Source: Zygnema circumcarinatum
Taxonomy: Eukaryota; Streptophyta; Zygnematophyceae; Zygnematales; Zygnemataceae
DNA length: 64,000 nt
Assembly (NCBI GenBank): GCA_037447605.1
Contig: CM074804.1
Location: forward strand, 2,224,960-2,288,959
Direction of reading: 5' to 3'
Under the pieces are notes generated by a model. It was not told the DNA's origin. It saw only the letters and a program-made list of their open reading frames with translations, and searched no databases. Below are positions 45,431 to 57,089 of this stretch, piece after piece. The first letter of the stretch is position 1; every line of letters begins with the position of its first letter. The position numbers and the translations under genes are program-made.

Positions 45431-46130
45431 TGTAGCGAAACGCTACAGTCACCCACGGGAGGTGTACTTAGGGCGCGCTCCGTCCTAGTACTCTCACCCC
45501 GGGCGCGGGCCGAGTGGCCAAGGCGTCGGGGACCACCTAGGACCGGGAAGGGTCCTGGGATCGAACCTTGCGAAGGTTGCAAGGGTTCGATGCGGCGCGG
45601 TATACTGAGACATATATGTATCGCGTCGCCGATGTGGTCGAGGGATCACGGAATCCCGACCACATCTTCCTTACGTTTTGGAACGTAACCGTCGTCCGTA
45701 CAATTACGGGTTACCGTTGGTACGGACGGACTGTCAGTCGGACCCCGCGCCGCGCGCGTAGGATCCGACCGTGCACCGACGTACGGCGGCGCGCCGCGTC
45801 GCGGCGCGCGCCGCGGAATGCGGTGAGCGTTCGTACGTTGTACACCTCTGACCCATTCGTGTCAGAGAGGGACACGTGGCAGTCTGCCATTGGACAGCCC
45901 TGCTTCCAATCCTCCATGCTGGTAGGAGGTTCAACGGGGGAAGCGTAAAGGGGCGAGGGTGACTGTCGTCACCCAACCAACGTACCGGCATACGGTTGCA
46001 CGCCCATCCCGGGCTGCTCCCCACTCTGAAGCTCTCTCTCTCTCTCTGAATCCCTCTCTCCCTCTCGCTGAACTCGGAGTGCTGGTGTGTGATTCCGCGC
46101 AGACTGAAGAGGCGTTTTTCGGTTGTTACG
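45431..46130 (+). repeat. Chromovirus D 5' LTR with tRNA-like segment
   Basis: 700 bp. Contains GCCGAGTGGCCAAGGCG at 45509-45525 (close to the A-box region of Leu/Ser tRNAs), then GGGATCGAACC (45557-45567) and GGGTTCGAT (45583-45591), both B-box-like. Also carries repeated CCGTAC/GTACGG words near 45690-45730. Confidence 0.85.
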
Positions 46131-49100
46131 GTAATTGCTCGGAAGCGCGGCGTTAGCGGCCTTCTCGCTGACGAGCACAGGGTCATGGTGACCACCGCGC
46201 CCGGGCGGAGGACCCGGGGAGCCCACCGGGGCGCCACCTCCACCACACGGCTCCCGGGGCGGGTGATGGAGAGAACTTCGGGGCTGACGCGTCCACATGG
46301 AGGGGCCGGTCAGGAGCCTGAGATGACCAGGTCATCCGGTGGCCTAACCCACCACTCAGCGTCCGCCGGGCCGCTCCGGCGGGAATCCACCGATCCCATG
46401 ATGGGGCCCACGCTCAGGTAGGCGGCGTCTCACGAATAAGAAGAAGAGGATAAAACTGAGCTGGGAGGCGGATGTAAAGGCGGCGGTAGCGTCGCCACCC
46501 GCAGCTTTATGCTGGCGGAGTGCTGGGCGACATGGAGCTCACGGTCGCCGCTGGTGGACCGCTCCACATGGAGTTAGGGCACTGGGGCGAACTCAGGAGG
46601 AGGGGATGGGAAGGTATGCCCGAACCCCCTCGAACGTAGAGGCGGTGGATCGCGGCCAGGTCACAGGGGAAGGGTTAGGCAAACGCTCCCTCGGTAGCGT
46701 CGTATCCGGCCTTCCCAACCGGTTTGCCGAGCGCGGCGGGGTATCCAGTTGGCTTTTCACGAGTCCACCCAGCGGGAGTGGCGAACCACCCGGCGATGAG
46801 GACCCGTCGGCGAGCTGGCGCGGCGGGAGAAGATCGGTCCTGGGGCGCTCCTCCATAACCTACGAGGATACCCGGCAGGTCGGGCCAAGGTAAAGCCCCT
46901 CTTTCCTTTTTGGAAGAACATCATGCAATTTACTTTCGATTGGCGGTGGTTGGAGTCAAGCAGTACGCCGGCATTAAGCGTATCCCCCCTCCGGTGGGTA
47001 AGCTTTGCTTACCCGGCAACTCGAGAACGCATACGGTATTGTATGAGGGGCTCTCCCCGATGAATTGGGGGCGATTGGGATAAGTTGAGGAGATGAACTT
47101 ATCAAGCGCAGCTAAGGACGCCCCGGATCAGGCGGAGGCCGGGATAAGTTTGAGAACGTGGTCCCGAGCCCGGCGGCGGCGTCGGCGGGTTTGCGGACTG
47201 CGACAAGTGTGGTGCCTCGGTCGCGCTCGCGAGCACAGACGGTGAGGTTCTTTCCCGCCGAGAATGGCGAAGCCACACGAGGCGACTCACGAACTAACCG
47301 GTTTCACGAAGCGGGTGGGACCCGTGACTTCACGGCGTACTTTGATCGCGGCCCGTTAGGTTGGACGCCCTGCGCGGGCGATGCGATTCACGACCCGGCG
47401 GAGGATGCGTGGAAGGCAGGACACCAGCTCACATAGCTGGCTGGGGAAAAGAATTTCTTGAGCTGGCGGCGAGGAAGTGGTACGCCGCCCTGCTCTGTGA
47501 CATGAAGTTGACTCAGAGATGGAAGATCGTGGGAGAACAAAATCTTTCATTCTAGCATGAGAACCTGAGCCGGAGTTGCCCTCTGAGCATGAGGCCGAGG
47601 GAAGGGCAAGGCGGGAAAACCCCAACTCCCGGCGGCTTAGGGGTGGATTCAGCGTGGACATCTTTAGGTTAGGGGAGGGGATGGAGCTGGCTGCCCGGTC
47701 ACGGGGACATTTGTTTCTTAGAACACCGGGCGTTCTTAAATTGGTGGGTAGGCGCTTTGAGATGCCGCGATCTCTTTGTGTGTGATCTTGACTCCACATT
47801 TTCCATTCCTCCTGCGTATGGTGGCTCCTTACGGGTTTATGGATGTAGTGATGAATGGTGCTTGGCGTGTCTTTATCCTCAATGTAAGTAGGCGATGATG
47901 TTCTCGTCTGATATTGCCATGGATGTTTTTCGTGGGAAACACCTCGTATCCTTAGCATTGCGTAATGCTTTGGTTCCTCGGCACATGGCGATTCGCACCT
48001 TTCGCCAATTGGCGGTTGGTAACGATTGAGAACGCAGCGTTGGTGCGGAGATGGAAAGAGATCCGCTGGGGCACAGCACGAGGATTTAGGCTGCGCCTAC
48101 TGGCGTGGTGTGGAGGGCGGCTGCGTCACCTCAACCGTATAGTGCCGTCTATATTTCCGCACCCGTATTTGCGCATGACCTTCGTCGAATTGACCCAGTA
48201 GCGCCCGGTTACTGCTAACTGAATCTTGCGGGAATCGCAGCTTTATTGGTCTGCGCGTTACTTGAAGGTTTAAGTTGACCCTTGAATCCACGTCCGGAGA
48301 AAGTGTTACTTTTCGAGGATGGGCCTTAAGAGGCAGAGATCTGCAGTAGCGTCAGCGCTCGAATCAACTCAATCTCTTTCCAGGCGGTCAAGTGTCTTCT
48401 ACTTATGGCCCGGCCCCAGGTGATGATGTTATTTTTAGGGAGTCTTTGGTTAACCATGGTCAGCGCCCAATTGGACTTCTCCATCCCTTGCTAGGTTCTT
48501 AGCGGTGGTGATCGGTACGCTCAGCGGCTGCGCCTGATAAACCACCATGCAGCGCTGGCGGGGATGTTCTCACTTATCTCCTGCCTTTCGACCGTACATT
48601 TGGCCAAAGCGGTAAAGGGGTTGCACCTTGTTTATATGGTGCGTAATGCGTGGCGACCGAGGGATGTGCATGGCGAAGGCCGAGAATGAGATCATCACGG
48701 ATATTGCTGCGGCCGGGTTACCAGGATCCCGACCTTTGTTGGATGAATTCCGGGGATGTCTTCCACTGATGACCTTCAAAGAGGGGTTGCCCCATGAGAG
48801 GGGTGGGGCACTGAGAAATCCCTCTTGAGCTTTGAACAAACGCCTTGGCGATCCTCGGTTAAGCGGCCAGAAGAATCTCTTGGCGGTTGGCTTGGCTCGT
48901 GACGGGGGGTGCGGATAGAAACGATCAAAGCCCCTTTGGGGCGCCCATCTTGACTGTTGGGAAGAAAGATGGCTGGATTGAGGATGTGCATTGATTGCTT
49001 ATCGGCGCTGCTCAAGCAAGATGCACCGTAAAGAGCCGTTTTGCTTTACCGCGTATTGATGATACGTTGGATGCGTCTTCGCGGCGCCAAAGTGTTTACA

Positions 49101-49190
49101 TCGCTTGATCTTGCCGAGGGGTATCGCCGGATCAGCGTTACGAATTTGATGTGCCAAGCGTTCCGGGGCCAGATTGGTCATTTCAATATA
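46131..49190 (+). pseudogene. Chromovirus D gag and protease region, unreadable
   Basis: By position this should encode gag and protease. I cannot find a zinc knuckle or an aspartic protease motif in any frame. The sequence is GC-rich in the first kilobase and appears damaged by indels. Near 49.1 kb fragments similar to the RT palm (LDLAEGY) are seen. Confidence 0.5.
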
Positions 49191-49199
49191 AGGTGTTGC

Positions 49200-49920
49200 C
49201 CTTTGGATTGACTAATGCTCGGCTGACTTTCAGTTTGTGATGAGCGAGAGATGTTCGCAGAGCGTGGATGAGAGTTTGTTTTTGGTTTTACCCCTCGATG
49301 ATATCCTTGTCTTCAGTAAGACGGAGGAGGAACATCTTGAACACGTTCGGAAAGTGTTTGAGACCCTGAGGAAACACCAGTTTTATGCCAAGAGGAAGAA
49401 GTGTCACTTCATGCAGCGCGAGTTGCTTTATCTTCGGCATATTCTCAATGATCAGGGCCTTCGGCCTGACCCTGCCAAAGTTTCCGCGGTAGAAACTTGG
49501 GCACCACCGACTGACTTGCATTAGTTGAGGTCCTTTCAGGGCTTTGCGAATTATTTTCGTAAGTTCATCCAAGGGTTTAGTAAGTTGGTTACTCCCTTGA
49601 CTAATTTGACACGTTCCGGTGTCCCCTTTACATGGACCCTTGAATGCCAGGATGCATTCGAAGGTGTGCGCCATGCACTTGTTACCGCACCCACTCTCCG
49701 TTTAGCGGACCCGTCCAAACCTTATGAAGTGGTTTGTGATGCTTCGGGATTCGCCTTGGGTGCCGTCTTGTTTCAAGATGGCCAACCTTTGGCGTATGAA
49801 AGCCGCAAAATGAATCCCGCTGAGCGCAACTATTCTGCAACAGAACAGGAACTGCTTGCAGTGGTCCACGCCCTGAGGACATGGCGGTGCTATTTAGAGG
49901 CCCAGCGGTCCCGCGGCTGA
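49200..49920 (+). pseudogene. Chromovirus D reverse transcriptase and RNase H
   Basis: The frame reads DDILVFSKTEEEHLEHVRKV (an RT active-site strand; the usual YLDD is disturbed to PLDD), GHILN-like RHILNDQGLRPDPAKV, then after an in-frame stop FANYFRKFIQGFSKLVTPLT. RNase H follows with VCDASGFALGAVLFQDGQPL and YSATEQELLAVVHALRTWR. It is one stop and a few substitutions away from a standard gypsy frame. Confidence 0.88.
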
Positions 49921-50829
49921 TCGCGACCACCGCCAGTGGCGTTCCTCTCAACTAACCGGACCCTGTCACAAGCGTGAGCCTGGCAGTGCGAGTTCCTCCA
50001 AAGGTTTGGCTTGCCGGTGGGTTTTATGAAGGAGGCGAATGTAGCAGAACCTTGAGTAAGCGGCCTGCGGCATCTTCTGCGGATGAGTGCGCTGCGTCGA
50101 CTCGGTGTTGAACAGGCGAGATGGCTTGAGCGAGGCGGCCAACCCAGTCTCGGTCTCGGTATGCTTTGTCATAGATCCCTCCACGGTGGCGAGTCAACCC
50201 TCACCTTTCTCTCGGTCTCGGGGCCGGATGATCGGGAGGGGTATCTTTGGTGATCCTTTGGTGGATGGCCAGGTAATGGCTATAGGGACAAAGAGTGGTG
50301 TCTAAGGGCGGATGCGGTGCCCGCACGGCCAGCGTTGGTGGAGTACTTGAGCCCCGAGCTGTCGCGGCTGACTCGTGCGGGTGGCTACATGATCCCTCCG
50401 TACGAGGTCACATAGGAGTTGCAAAACTTGCATTGAGAGCCTTGCTCAGGAGTTACGGTGGCACGAGACTCGAGGGATGTGGCGTATGTACTACGCTTGT
50501 CAACTTGTCAGCCAGAAACAAACCCCTTGTGGCGGGATCCACTGGCAGTGCGTCCCTACATACCTCCTTACCCCGGGAAGGATAGTGTGGGTATGGACTT
50601 CGATCCGCAGTCTTCTGTGTGACACCCCACCGAGGGGCATGACTCCATCCCCTCGTCTTTGTGACCCGAGAAACCGGCAAGATGGTGCAATTTGCACCAG
50701 CTACTACGAACCGTTGGGGCGGCGAAGTTGCGGTTGTATGTTGACAAAGTGTGGAGCGGCATGGTCTTGATCGGTATTATTAGAGCCGTGATCCACGATT
50801 CTACCCGGCCATTTTGGGCGGAAGTGCTC

Positions 50830-51700
50830 AAAATCGTTGGGACCCAGCGGCGTTGATGCAACTTCACCCGCAAACCGATGGCGGGCGAGGCGGGTGAGCG
50901 GATCTGGAGGATTACCTCACGTTATGTGGGACTACCCGGTTCTGGGTGGGGCGAAGCTGCTCCCGATGGAGTATGCCATCAATAATGCTTTCCAGGAGTC
51001 CAGTGGTACCACCCCTTTCTTCTTGAACTTTGGCCAGCATCCCCTAAATCCCCTGCAACCAAGGGATCAGCCCCCTGATCCGTGGAACATGGGCGTCCAC
51101 AGAATCCCCGATCCTTGGAAGCTGAGAGGGACCGATGGGACTCAACACTCCCTTGATCGAGATCTTTTGTCGGCTAATGTGCGAGAGAACACGGCCCGGA
51201 CCACCTTCCAAGCGGCCCAGTCGCGACAAAAGGCCTATCTTCGGCAGATGCAGGTACTTAACTCACCTTCCAGCGGCGATGAGGTGTTGTTGATGCGGCC
51301 GACGAGACTCAAAACATGGCGGGCTGCGTAATTTGTGGCCCTTCATCCGGACCTTTTCGGGGTCGTGAAGCCCGAATCAATGACTCTTAAACTACGAGGT
51401 TGGATTTACCATCCCACGTGAAGGTGCATCCGGTCTTTCATGTGGGCTTCTTTAAAGTGCACGTAGCGATGGGAGGATCCATTTTACTCCACCGATTAGA
51501 CTTGGGGTGAACTTAGTGTTATGATTGAAACGTTCAAGCCCCACCGTCTTTAATGAAAATTCGTCTTCCGTCCGCATTTTCGTGTGAAATGGTTGAGTAT
51601 GGGGTTGAACATAGCACATGTGGGAGGCGAGGGCAACTTAACCAATTGCCGAGAGGGGAGCTCATCAACTTATGCTTTGGGGAGGCCGGCGGGAAGCGGC
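50830..51700 (+). pseudogene. Chromovirus D integrase C-terminal part and chromodomain remnant (copy 1)
   Basis: FQESSGTTPFFLNFGQHPLN and LSANVRENTARTTFQAAQSR are typical of the chromovirus integrase C-terminus. Then HPVFHVGFF-like sequence leads to a degraded chromodomain (VEYGVEHSTCGRRGQLNQL). Frames are broken. Confidence 0.75.
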
Positions 51701-51871
51701 GAGGCGGCCTGCGAGGGGTTCTGCGCCCGTCCGCTTCGAGGAAAAGGGACTTGACCGGGATTGTCGTGAGCCCTCGGGTTATCCGTGGGGATTCGGCGAT
51801 CGCAGATTGAAACTTCTGGTACCTTTACTTACCCTTTGCGGGCGAGGCGTTACATCCTCCTGCGGGGGTAA

Positions 51872-52555
51872 TGTAGCCCCAGCCTTCACCTCTGCAAGGA
51901 GGTATGCTTGAGGCGCTCCGTCCCTGGCACTCTCACCCGGTACGCCCGAGGCCGAGTAGCCAAGGCGTGAGGCCAGGACGGGGAAGGGTCACGGGATTGC
52001 GAGGAGCAACTGCGAGGTTGCAGGGTTCGATCGCACGGCCTTGACATCGCGAGACATGCTCATTATGTCGCCCGATGTAGTCGAGGATCATGGAATCCCG
52101 ACCACATCTTCATACGTTACAGGCGTAACCGTCGTCCGTACAATTACGGTTCACAGAATTTGAGACCAGTTCAGGTGGACCCAGCGCGGCAGCGCCAGGA
52201 TCGGCTGCGTGCACGGCGAAATGCAGCGTCGGCGTCCTTGGCGGCGCGCCCGAATCGGCAGCGAGCATTGTACGTTGGCACACCTCGACCCATTGAGTCG
52301 AGGAGAGGGACCGTGTGATGCATTTGGGCGACCACTGCTTCCAATCCTCCATCTTTGGTAGGAGGTTCAGCGAGTAAAGGCGAGGGTATTTGTCGTCACC
52401 CAACCTTGTCGGCATACGGTTGCCGCCCATCGGTTTGCTCCCCACTCTGGCTCCCTCTCTCTCACGAGATCCCTCTGGATTCAGAACTGTTTTCTTGAGT
52501 CTTTGGTTGAGTCACAATTCAGCCTTGTTGAAGAAGCGTTTTCGGGTTGTTACAT
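51872..52555 (+). repeat. Chromovirus D LTR, middle copy
   Basis: 684 bp, begins TGTAGCCCCAGCC and ends GTTGTTACA. It is followed at 52556-52726 by a noisy copy of 56209-56360 (Copia C primer site and LTR start), then Ns. This order is what one expects for the true 3' LTR of D. Confidence 0.8.
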
Positions 52556-52726
52556 TACACGCCGGTCCGGCGCTCGATACCACTTGTTGAAGCTTGATTT
52601 TGACCTATTTGGAGGATGCCTCCCGGTGGACATCTCTCTCCCGCCCTAGAACTAGGAGAGCGCCACCTTTCGCGGAAAGCACAAGATCTCTCCACTCACA
52701 AAGCTTAAAAACGTGGCCCACAGCAN

Positions 52727-52825
52727 NNNNNNNNNNNNNNNNNNNNNNNNNNNNNNNNNNNNNNNNNNNNNNNNNNNNNNNNNNNNNNNNNNNNNNNNNN
52801 NNNNNNNNNNNNNNNNNNNNNNNNN
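52727..52825. other. Assembly gap (about 100 N)
   Basis: Run of Ns. The sequence on its left corresponds to about 56360 and the sequence on its right to about 49180, so the gap joins two versions of one segment. Confidence 0.98.
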
Positions 52826-53530
52826 TTGGTCATTTCCAATATAAGGTGTTGCCCTTTGGCTTGACTAATGCTCCGGCGACTTTCCAGGCTGTGATGAACG
52901 AGATGTTCATAGGCATGGATGAGTTTGTTTTGGTTTACCTCGATGATATCCTTGTCTTCAGTAAGACGGAGGAGGAACATCTTGAACACGTTCGGAAAGT
53001 GTTTGAGACCCTGAGGAAACACCAGTTTTATGCCAAGAGGAAAAAGTGTCACTTCATGCAACGTGAGTTGCTCTATCTTGGGCATATCTTGAATGATCAA
53101 GGTCTTCAACCTGATCCTGCCAAAGTTTCCGCGGTATAAACGTGGGCACCACCGACTGACTTGCATCAGTTGAGGTCCTTTCTGGGCTTTGCGAATTATT
53201 TTCGTGAGTTCATCCAAGGGTTTAGTAAACTCGTCACCCCCTTGACTAATTTGACACGCTCCGTGTCCCCTTTATTGACCCCAATGCCGTGATGCATTCA
53301 GCGTGTGCGCCATGCACTTGTGCCACGCACTCCACTCTCCTCGCTTAGCGGACCCGGCCCAAGCCTTGCGAAGTGGTTTGTGATGCTTCGATTCGCCTTT
53401 GGGTGCCGCCTTGTTTCAAGATGGCCAACCTTAGCTGCATGAAAGCCGCGAAATGAATCCCGGCCGAAGCGCAACTATTCGCGAATGTAACAGAATCGCT
53501 GCGGTCCACGCTCGGTGACATGGCGTAAAA
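52826..53530 (+). pseudogene. Chromovirus D reverse transcriptase/RNase H, second copy
   Basis: HFQYKVLPFGLTNAPATFQA, then FVLVYLDDILVFSKTEEEHL, shows an intact RT YLDD core in this copy. LYLGHILNDQGLQPDPAKVS is followed by a stop at about 53139, and RNase H afterwards is frameshifted. It is nearly identical to 49190-49920. Confidence 0.87.
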
Positions 53531-54379
53531 GTATTTAGAGGGGGCGAAGCGTCACGCCGTCACTCCATCAACGCTCTCACGACGCTCTTCCAACCCGCAC
53601 CGCACTTCGTTTGTGGGCGCGTGCACGCCGTCTGAGTTCCAAAGGTTTGATCACAAGGTTTATCGCCCTAAGGCCGAATGTAGCAGACCCACGAGTAGGC
53701 AGCCTCGATCTTGCCTCGATGGTGCGCCGTCACTCGAAAGTAAGCAGGAACGAGATGACAGAGGCTAGGGCCGGGCCAACCCTCGAAGTCTCCGCCTCCA
53801 AGATGCTTTGTCATAGATCCCTCCATCAGCTGACGCTAGCTCAACCTCCTCGCTTCTCTCATCTCACAGATGATCCAGAGGGGTATACCGCGATCCTTGT
53901 TCCCGATGGCCAAGGTAATGGCTATGTGACAAAGTGGTGTCTAAGGACGATTCTCGTACTAATGCCAGCAGCTTGGTCGCGCCTGGGCGTCGGGATCAGA
54001 CGCAGCTCATTCTGGTGAGCTATGATCCTCCGCATCGCAGGTCACATGGGAGTTGCCAAACCCGCGGAGTAGTAATCGCCAAGCCCGAGTTCCGTGGCCT
54101 CGACTCGAGGGATGTGAAAGCCGCATACCGCTGTCCAACTTGTCAACTAAACAAACCCCCGCGACCGCAGGATCCCTCGCCACCGCATCCCTCACACCTC
54201 CTTTCTAAAATGATAGTGTGGGTACGGACTTGATCACAGATCTTCCCGTGGACTCGGCATGACTCATCCTCGCTTTGTCGCATCGGGTTTTCGTAAAGAA
54301 GATGGTGCAATTTGCACCAACTACTAAGACCGCTGGGGCCGTAATTTGTGATTTGCACGGTTGTAAGGCTGATTAAAGT

Positions 54380-55500
54380 GTGGAGCCAAAGATGGTCTTC
54401 GGCCAAAATTGTGTCCGACCGCGATCCACGACATTCACCGCCATTTTTGGACGAAGTGCTCAAAAATCGCTGGGGACCTGGGCAGCGCTGAGTACAAAAT
54501 TTTCCACCGCGAAACCGATGGCCGTGACGAACGGGTACCAGATCCTGAGATTACCTCCAGATATGGACCTACCCGGATGGGTGGGACGAACTGCCCCAAA
54601 GGGCTGAGTATGCCATCAATAATGCTTTCCAGAGTCCATCGGGTACCACCCCTTCTTCTTGAACTTGGGCCAAGATCCTCTAAATCCCCAGAACCATGGA
54701 TTGCCCCGATCCGGTGGAACATGGGCGCCCACGTAACCCCCATCCTTGAAGGCCGAAAGAGGGACCGGGATGGGACTCAACCTCCTCAAGAGTCAGATCT
54801 TTTGTCCGCTAATGTCCGAGGCGCCGCAGAGGGCACGGCAGACTCGCGAAGCGCCCGCCGCTGGCTAAAAGTGCCGAGCCACCGCCATCAGACTCCAACC
54901 TACCTTCAACGGCGGCGAGGTAAGCTGCTGGCACGGGCGGTAATCCTGAGACTCCAAAGCTTATGGCGAAACATGCAGCTGTGGCCCCGCTCATCGACCT
55001 TTCAGGTCGTGTGAAGTTTAATCAACATGCCGCTATTGTGCTGATTTACTCATCCCACGGAAGGTGCATCCGTCTTTTCATGTGGGCTTGCTAAAGGTCT
55101 ACCGTAGCGATGGGAGGATCCAGCCACCTCCCCCACCAGTGGAGCTTGAGGGTGAACTTGAGTATGAAGTTGAAACCATTCAAGCCCACCGTCTTGTGAG
55201 AAAGGGTCGATCTTCCCGTCACGAATACCTCGTGAAATGGTTGGGCTATGGGGTTGAACATAGCACATGGGAAGCCGAGGGCAACTTAACCAATTGCCAG
55301 GAGCTCATCAACTTGTACTGGGAGGCGCAGGCCGCAGGAGAGCGGGCGAGGGCGGCACGGGGGGTTCCTGAGCCGTCCCCGCGCAACTCGGAAAGGGACT
55401 TGACCGGGATTATCGCTGAGCCCTCCCGGTTATCACGTAGAGTTCGACGCGTGCCGTTGAAACTACGAGCTGCCTTTACTACCTTCCGCACGCGGAACGT
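54380..55500 (+). pseudogene. Chromovirus D integrase tail and chromodomain, second copy
   Basis: Broken integrase frames (SLHRVHRVPPLLLELG region) lead to HPSFHVGLLKVYRSDGRIQP and then a complete chromodomain: YEVETIQAHRLVRKGRSSRH, EYLVKWLGYGVEHSTWE, NLTNCQELINLYWE. The aromatic cage residues Y, W and W are present. Chromodomains of this type bind methylated histone H3 and steer integration. Confidence 0.85.
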
Positions 55501-55530
55501 AGGGCGTCACATCCTCATTGTGGGGAGTAA

Positions 55531-56208
55531 TGTACAAACGCCACAGCCACCCACGGAGGTGTACCGAGGGCGCTGGCCCGCCTCTATACTTACTCCCGGC
55601 GGCCGAAAAGGCCAAGGCGCCGGGACCACTCGACCGAAGGTCTCGATCGAACCTTGGCGGCGGTTGTATGGGTTCTGGCGCGGCGCGGTATACCGGTGAC
55701 ATATACGATCACAAGCCATGTGGTCGAGGGATCGCGGAATCTCACTCACATCTTCCTTTACGCTTTGGGACGAACCGCCGTCCGCATAATTACGGGTTAC
55801 CGCGAAATGGACGGACCGCTACTGACTCCGGCCACAAGGCCAGAGGATCCGACCGCACCGACAGACGGCCGCGCCGTCGCCAGCGGGCGCTACCGCTGAA
55901 TGCGGCGTAGCATTCAGAGCCGTTAGGCCACCGACCCATTCGAAGTCGAGATTACCGCAGGCTCACATTGGACGTTTCGCCTGAATCCCATGCCGGGTAG
56001 GAGGTTCAACGGGGGAAGCGTAAAGGGGCGAGGGTGACTGTCGTCACCCAACCAACATACCGGCATACGGTTGCACGCCCATCCCGGGCTGCTCCCCACT
56101 CTGAAGCTCCCTCTCTCTCTGAATCCCTCTCGTTCTGAACTCTGTTTTGCTGAGTGCTGGTTGAGTGCAATTCCGCGCAGACTGAAGAGGCGTTTTTCAG
56201 TTGTTACA
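55531..56208 (+). repeat. Chromovirus D 3' LTR (outer copy)
   Basis: 678 bp, begins TGTACAAACGCCACAG and ends GTTGTTACA, immediately before the target duplication TTCTG. It keeps the CCAAGGCGCCGGGACC tRNA-like block near 55610. Confidence 0.85.
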
Positions 56209-56224
56209 TTCTGCCCGGTCCAGC

Positions 56225-56236
56225 GCTCTGATACCA
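56225..56236 (-). promoter_or_regulatory. Copia C primer-binding site
   Basis: TGGTATCAGAGC on the minus strand, two bases from the 5' LTR of Copia C, complementary to initiator methionine tRNA. Confidence 0.9.
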
Positions 56237-56238
56237 CT

Positions 56239-57084
56239 TGTTGAAACGGTGCCCCCTGACCTGCTGGAGGATGCCTCTGATGAGTGACATCTCTCTCCAC
56301 GCCTAGATCAGAGACTTCACTCATGAAGCACAAGATCTCTACCTACAAAGCTTAAAACAGCCCCCAAGCAAAGAATGAAAGACAGAACAAGTAAAAGAAA
56401 ATGAATCTAAGAGAAAAGCACTAAACGGCCTAAAACTCTTAAATTCAGATTGAAGTACAAGCTGCAGCCATATGCTCTCCCTCCCCGCACCTCTACTCCA
56501 CTACAAGACTACCACCCTCAAGTCAGGAGGCTCCACCACATTCCCGCAAGTTACACCTACCGCTTCCTCGCGTACTACACCTCGTGGTTAAGTCTCAAAG
56601 TTCTCCTCTTAATCTCTATACTTCAAAGCAACCATGGGCTTAATTACTAACCCCGCGACTCAGTTATCACACTAAGAGCGACTCAGCACACACTCAGCGC
56701 CGATTTCGCCACGCCGCTCGCGCCGACGTTCCGCCACGCCACGCCGCCTTCGCTTTCAAGGCCCACCACGCCACACGCCTTTAGTTGCGCCGCCGCCACG
56801 CCAGCGCTCTAGGTTGCGCCGCCGCCACGCCACATCACTCCGCCGCCATTTCCCTCAACTCCGTCAGCCACAGCCGCCGCTCACATTCTCGGGTAGACGG
56901 ACTCTTTGGTTCCCGGACGGGCCTCCTCGCTTACTCGGGCGCGTCTTCGGTGTGTCTTTATGCACACCTCTGAACTCCTAGCTTGACACTAGTTCGACCC
57001 TAGCTCTACCGCCTAGCCCTTCTAGACTCCCAAACAAACACATGCACTCACTAACTATGTACCACTAACTAATGTACACTAACA
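56239..57084 (-). repeat. Copia C 5' LTR
   Basis: 846 bp; on the minus strand it starts TGTTAGTGTACATTAGTTAG and ends TTCAACA. Its start resembles the Copia B LTR start (TGTTAGTGTATGATAGTTAG), so B and C belong to related families. Confidence 0.85.
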
Positions 57085-57089
57085 AAGAT

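Larger units (their letters stand above)
45431..56208 (+). mobile_element. Chromovirus D: Ty3/gypsy retrotransposon with chromodomain, innermost element
   Basis: The exact target duplication TTCTG flanks it (45426-45430 and 56209-56213). LTR copies are 45431-46130, 51872-52555 and 55531-56208; the middle one and the Ns at 52727-52825 come from a duplicated assembly segment. The element reads gag region, RT (49.2 kb), RNase H (49.5-49.9 kb), integrase (50.8-51.3 kb) and chromodomain, typical of chromoviruses that target heterochromatin. LTRs begin TGTAGCGAAACGCTAC and end TTACA, like the TRIM at 36841. Confidence 0.85.
40442..57084 (-). mobile_element. Copia C: Ty1/copia retrotransposon inserted in the Copia B 3' LTR
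   Basis: The target duplication AAGAT is exact (40437-40441 and 57085-57089). LTRs are 40442 to about 41232 and 56239-57084, related in sequence to the Copia B LTR but in reverse orientation. The primer-binding site reads GCTCTGATACCA on + at 56225-56236, next to the 5' LTR. Order on the minus strand is gag-protease (45.4-44.3 kb), integrase (about 43.5-43.2 kb) and RT (about 42.2-41.9 kb). Chromovirus D splits its leader/gag start. Confidence 0.87.

Noticed and set aside
45509-45591. A genuine tRNA gene in the chromovirus LTR
   Set aside because: The A-box and B-box words are present, but I cannot fold a full cloverleaf with paired acceptor and T stems, so I call it tRNA-like only.
51872-56208. 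A true second chromovirus copy in tandem, sharing the middle LTR
   Set aside because: The middle LTR is followed by Copia C flank, exactly like the outer LTR, which a real tandem would not show; assembly duplication is simpler.
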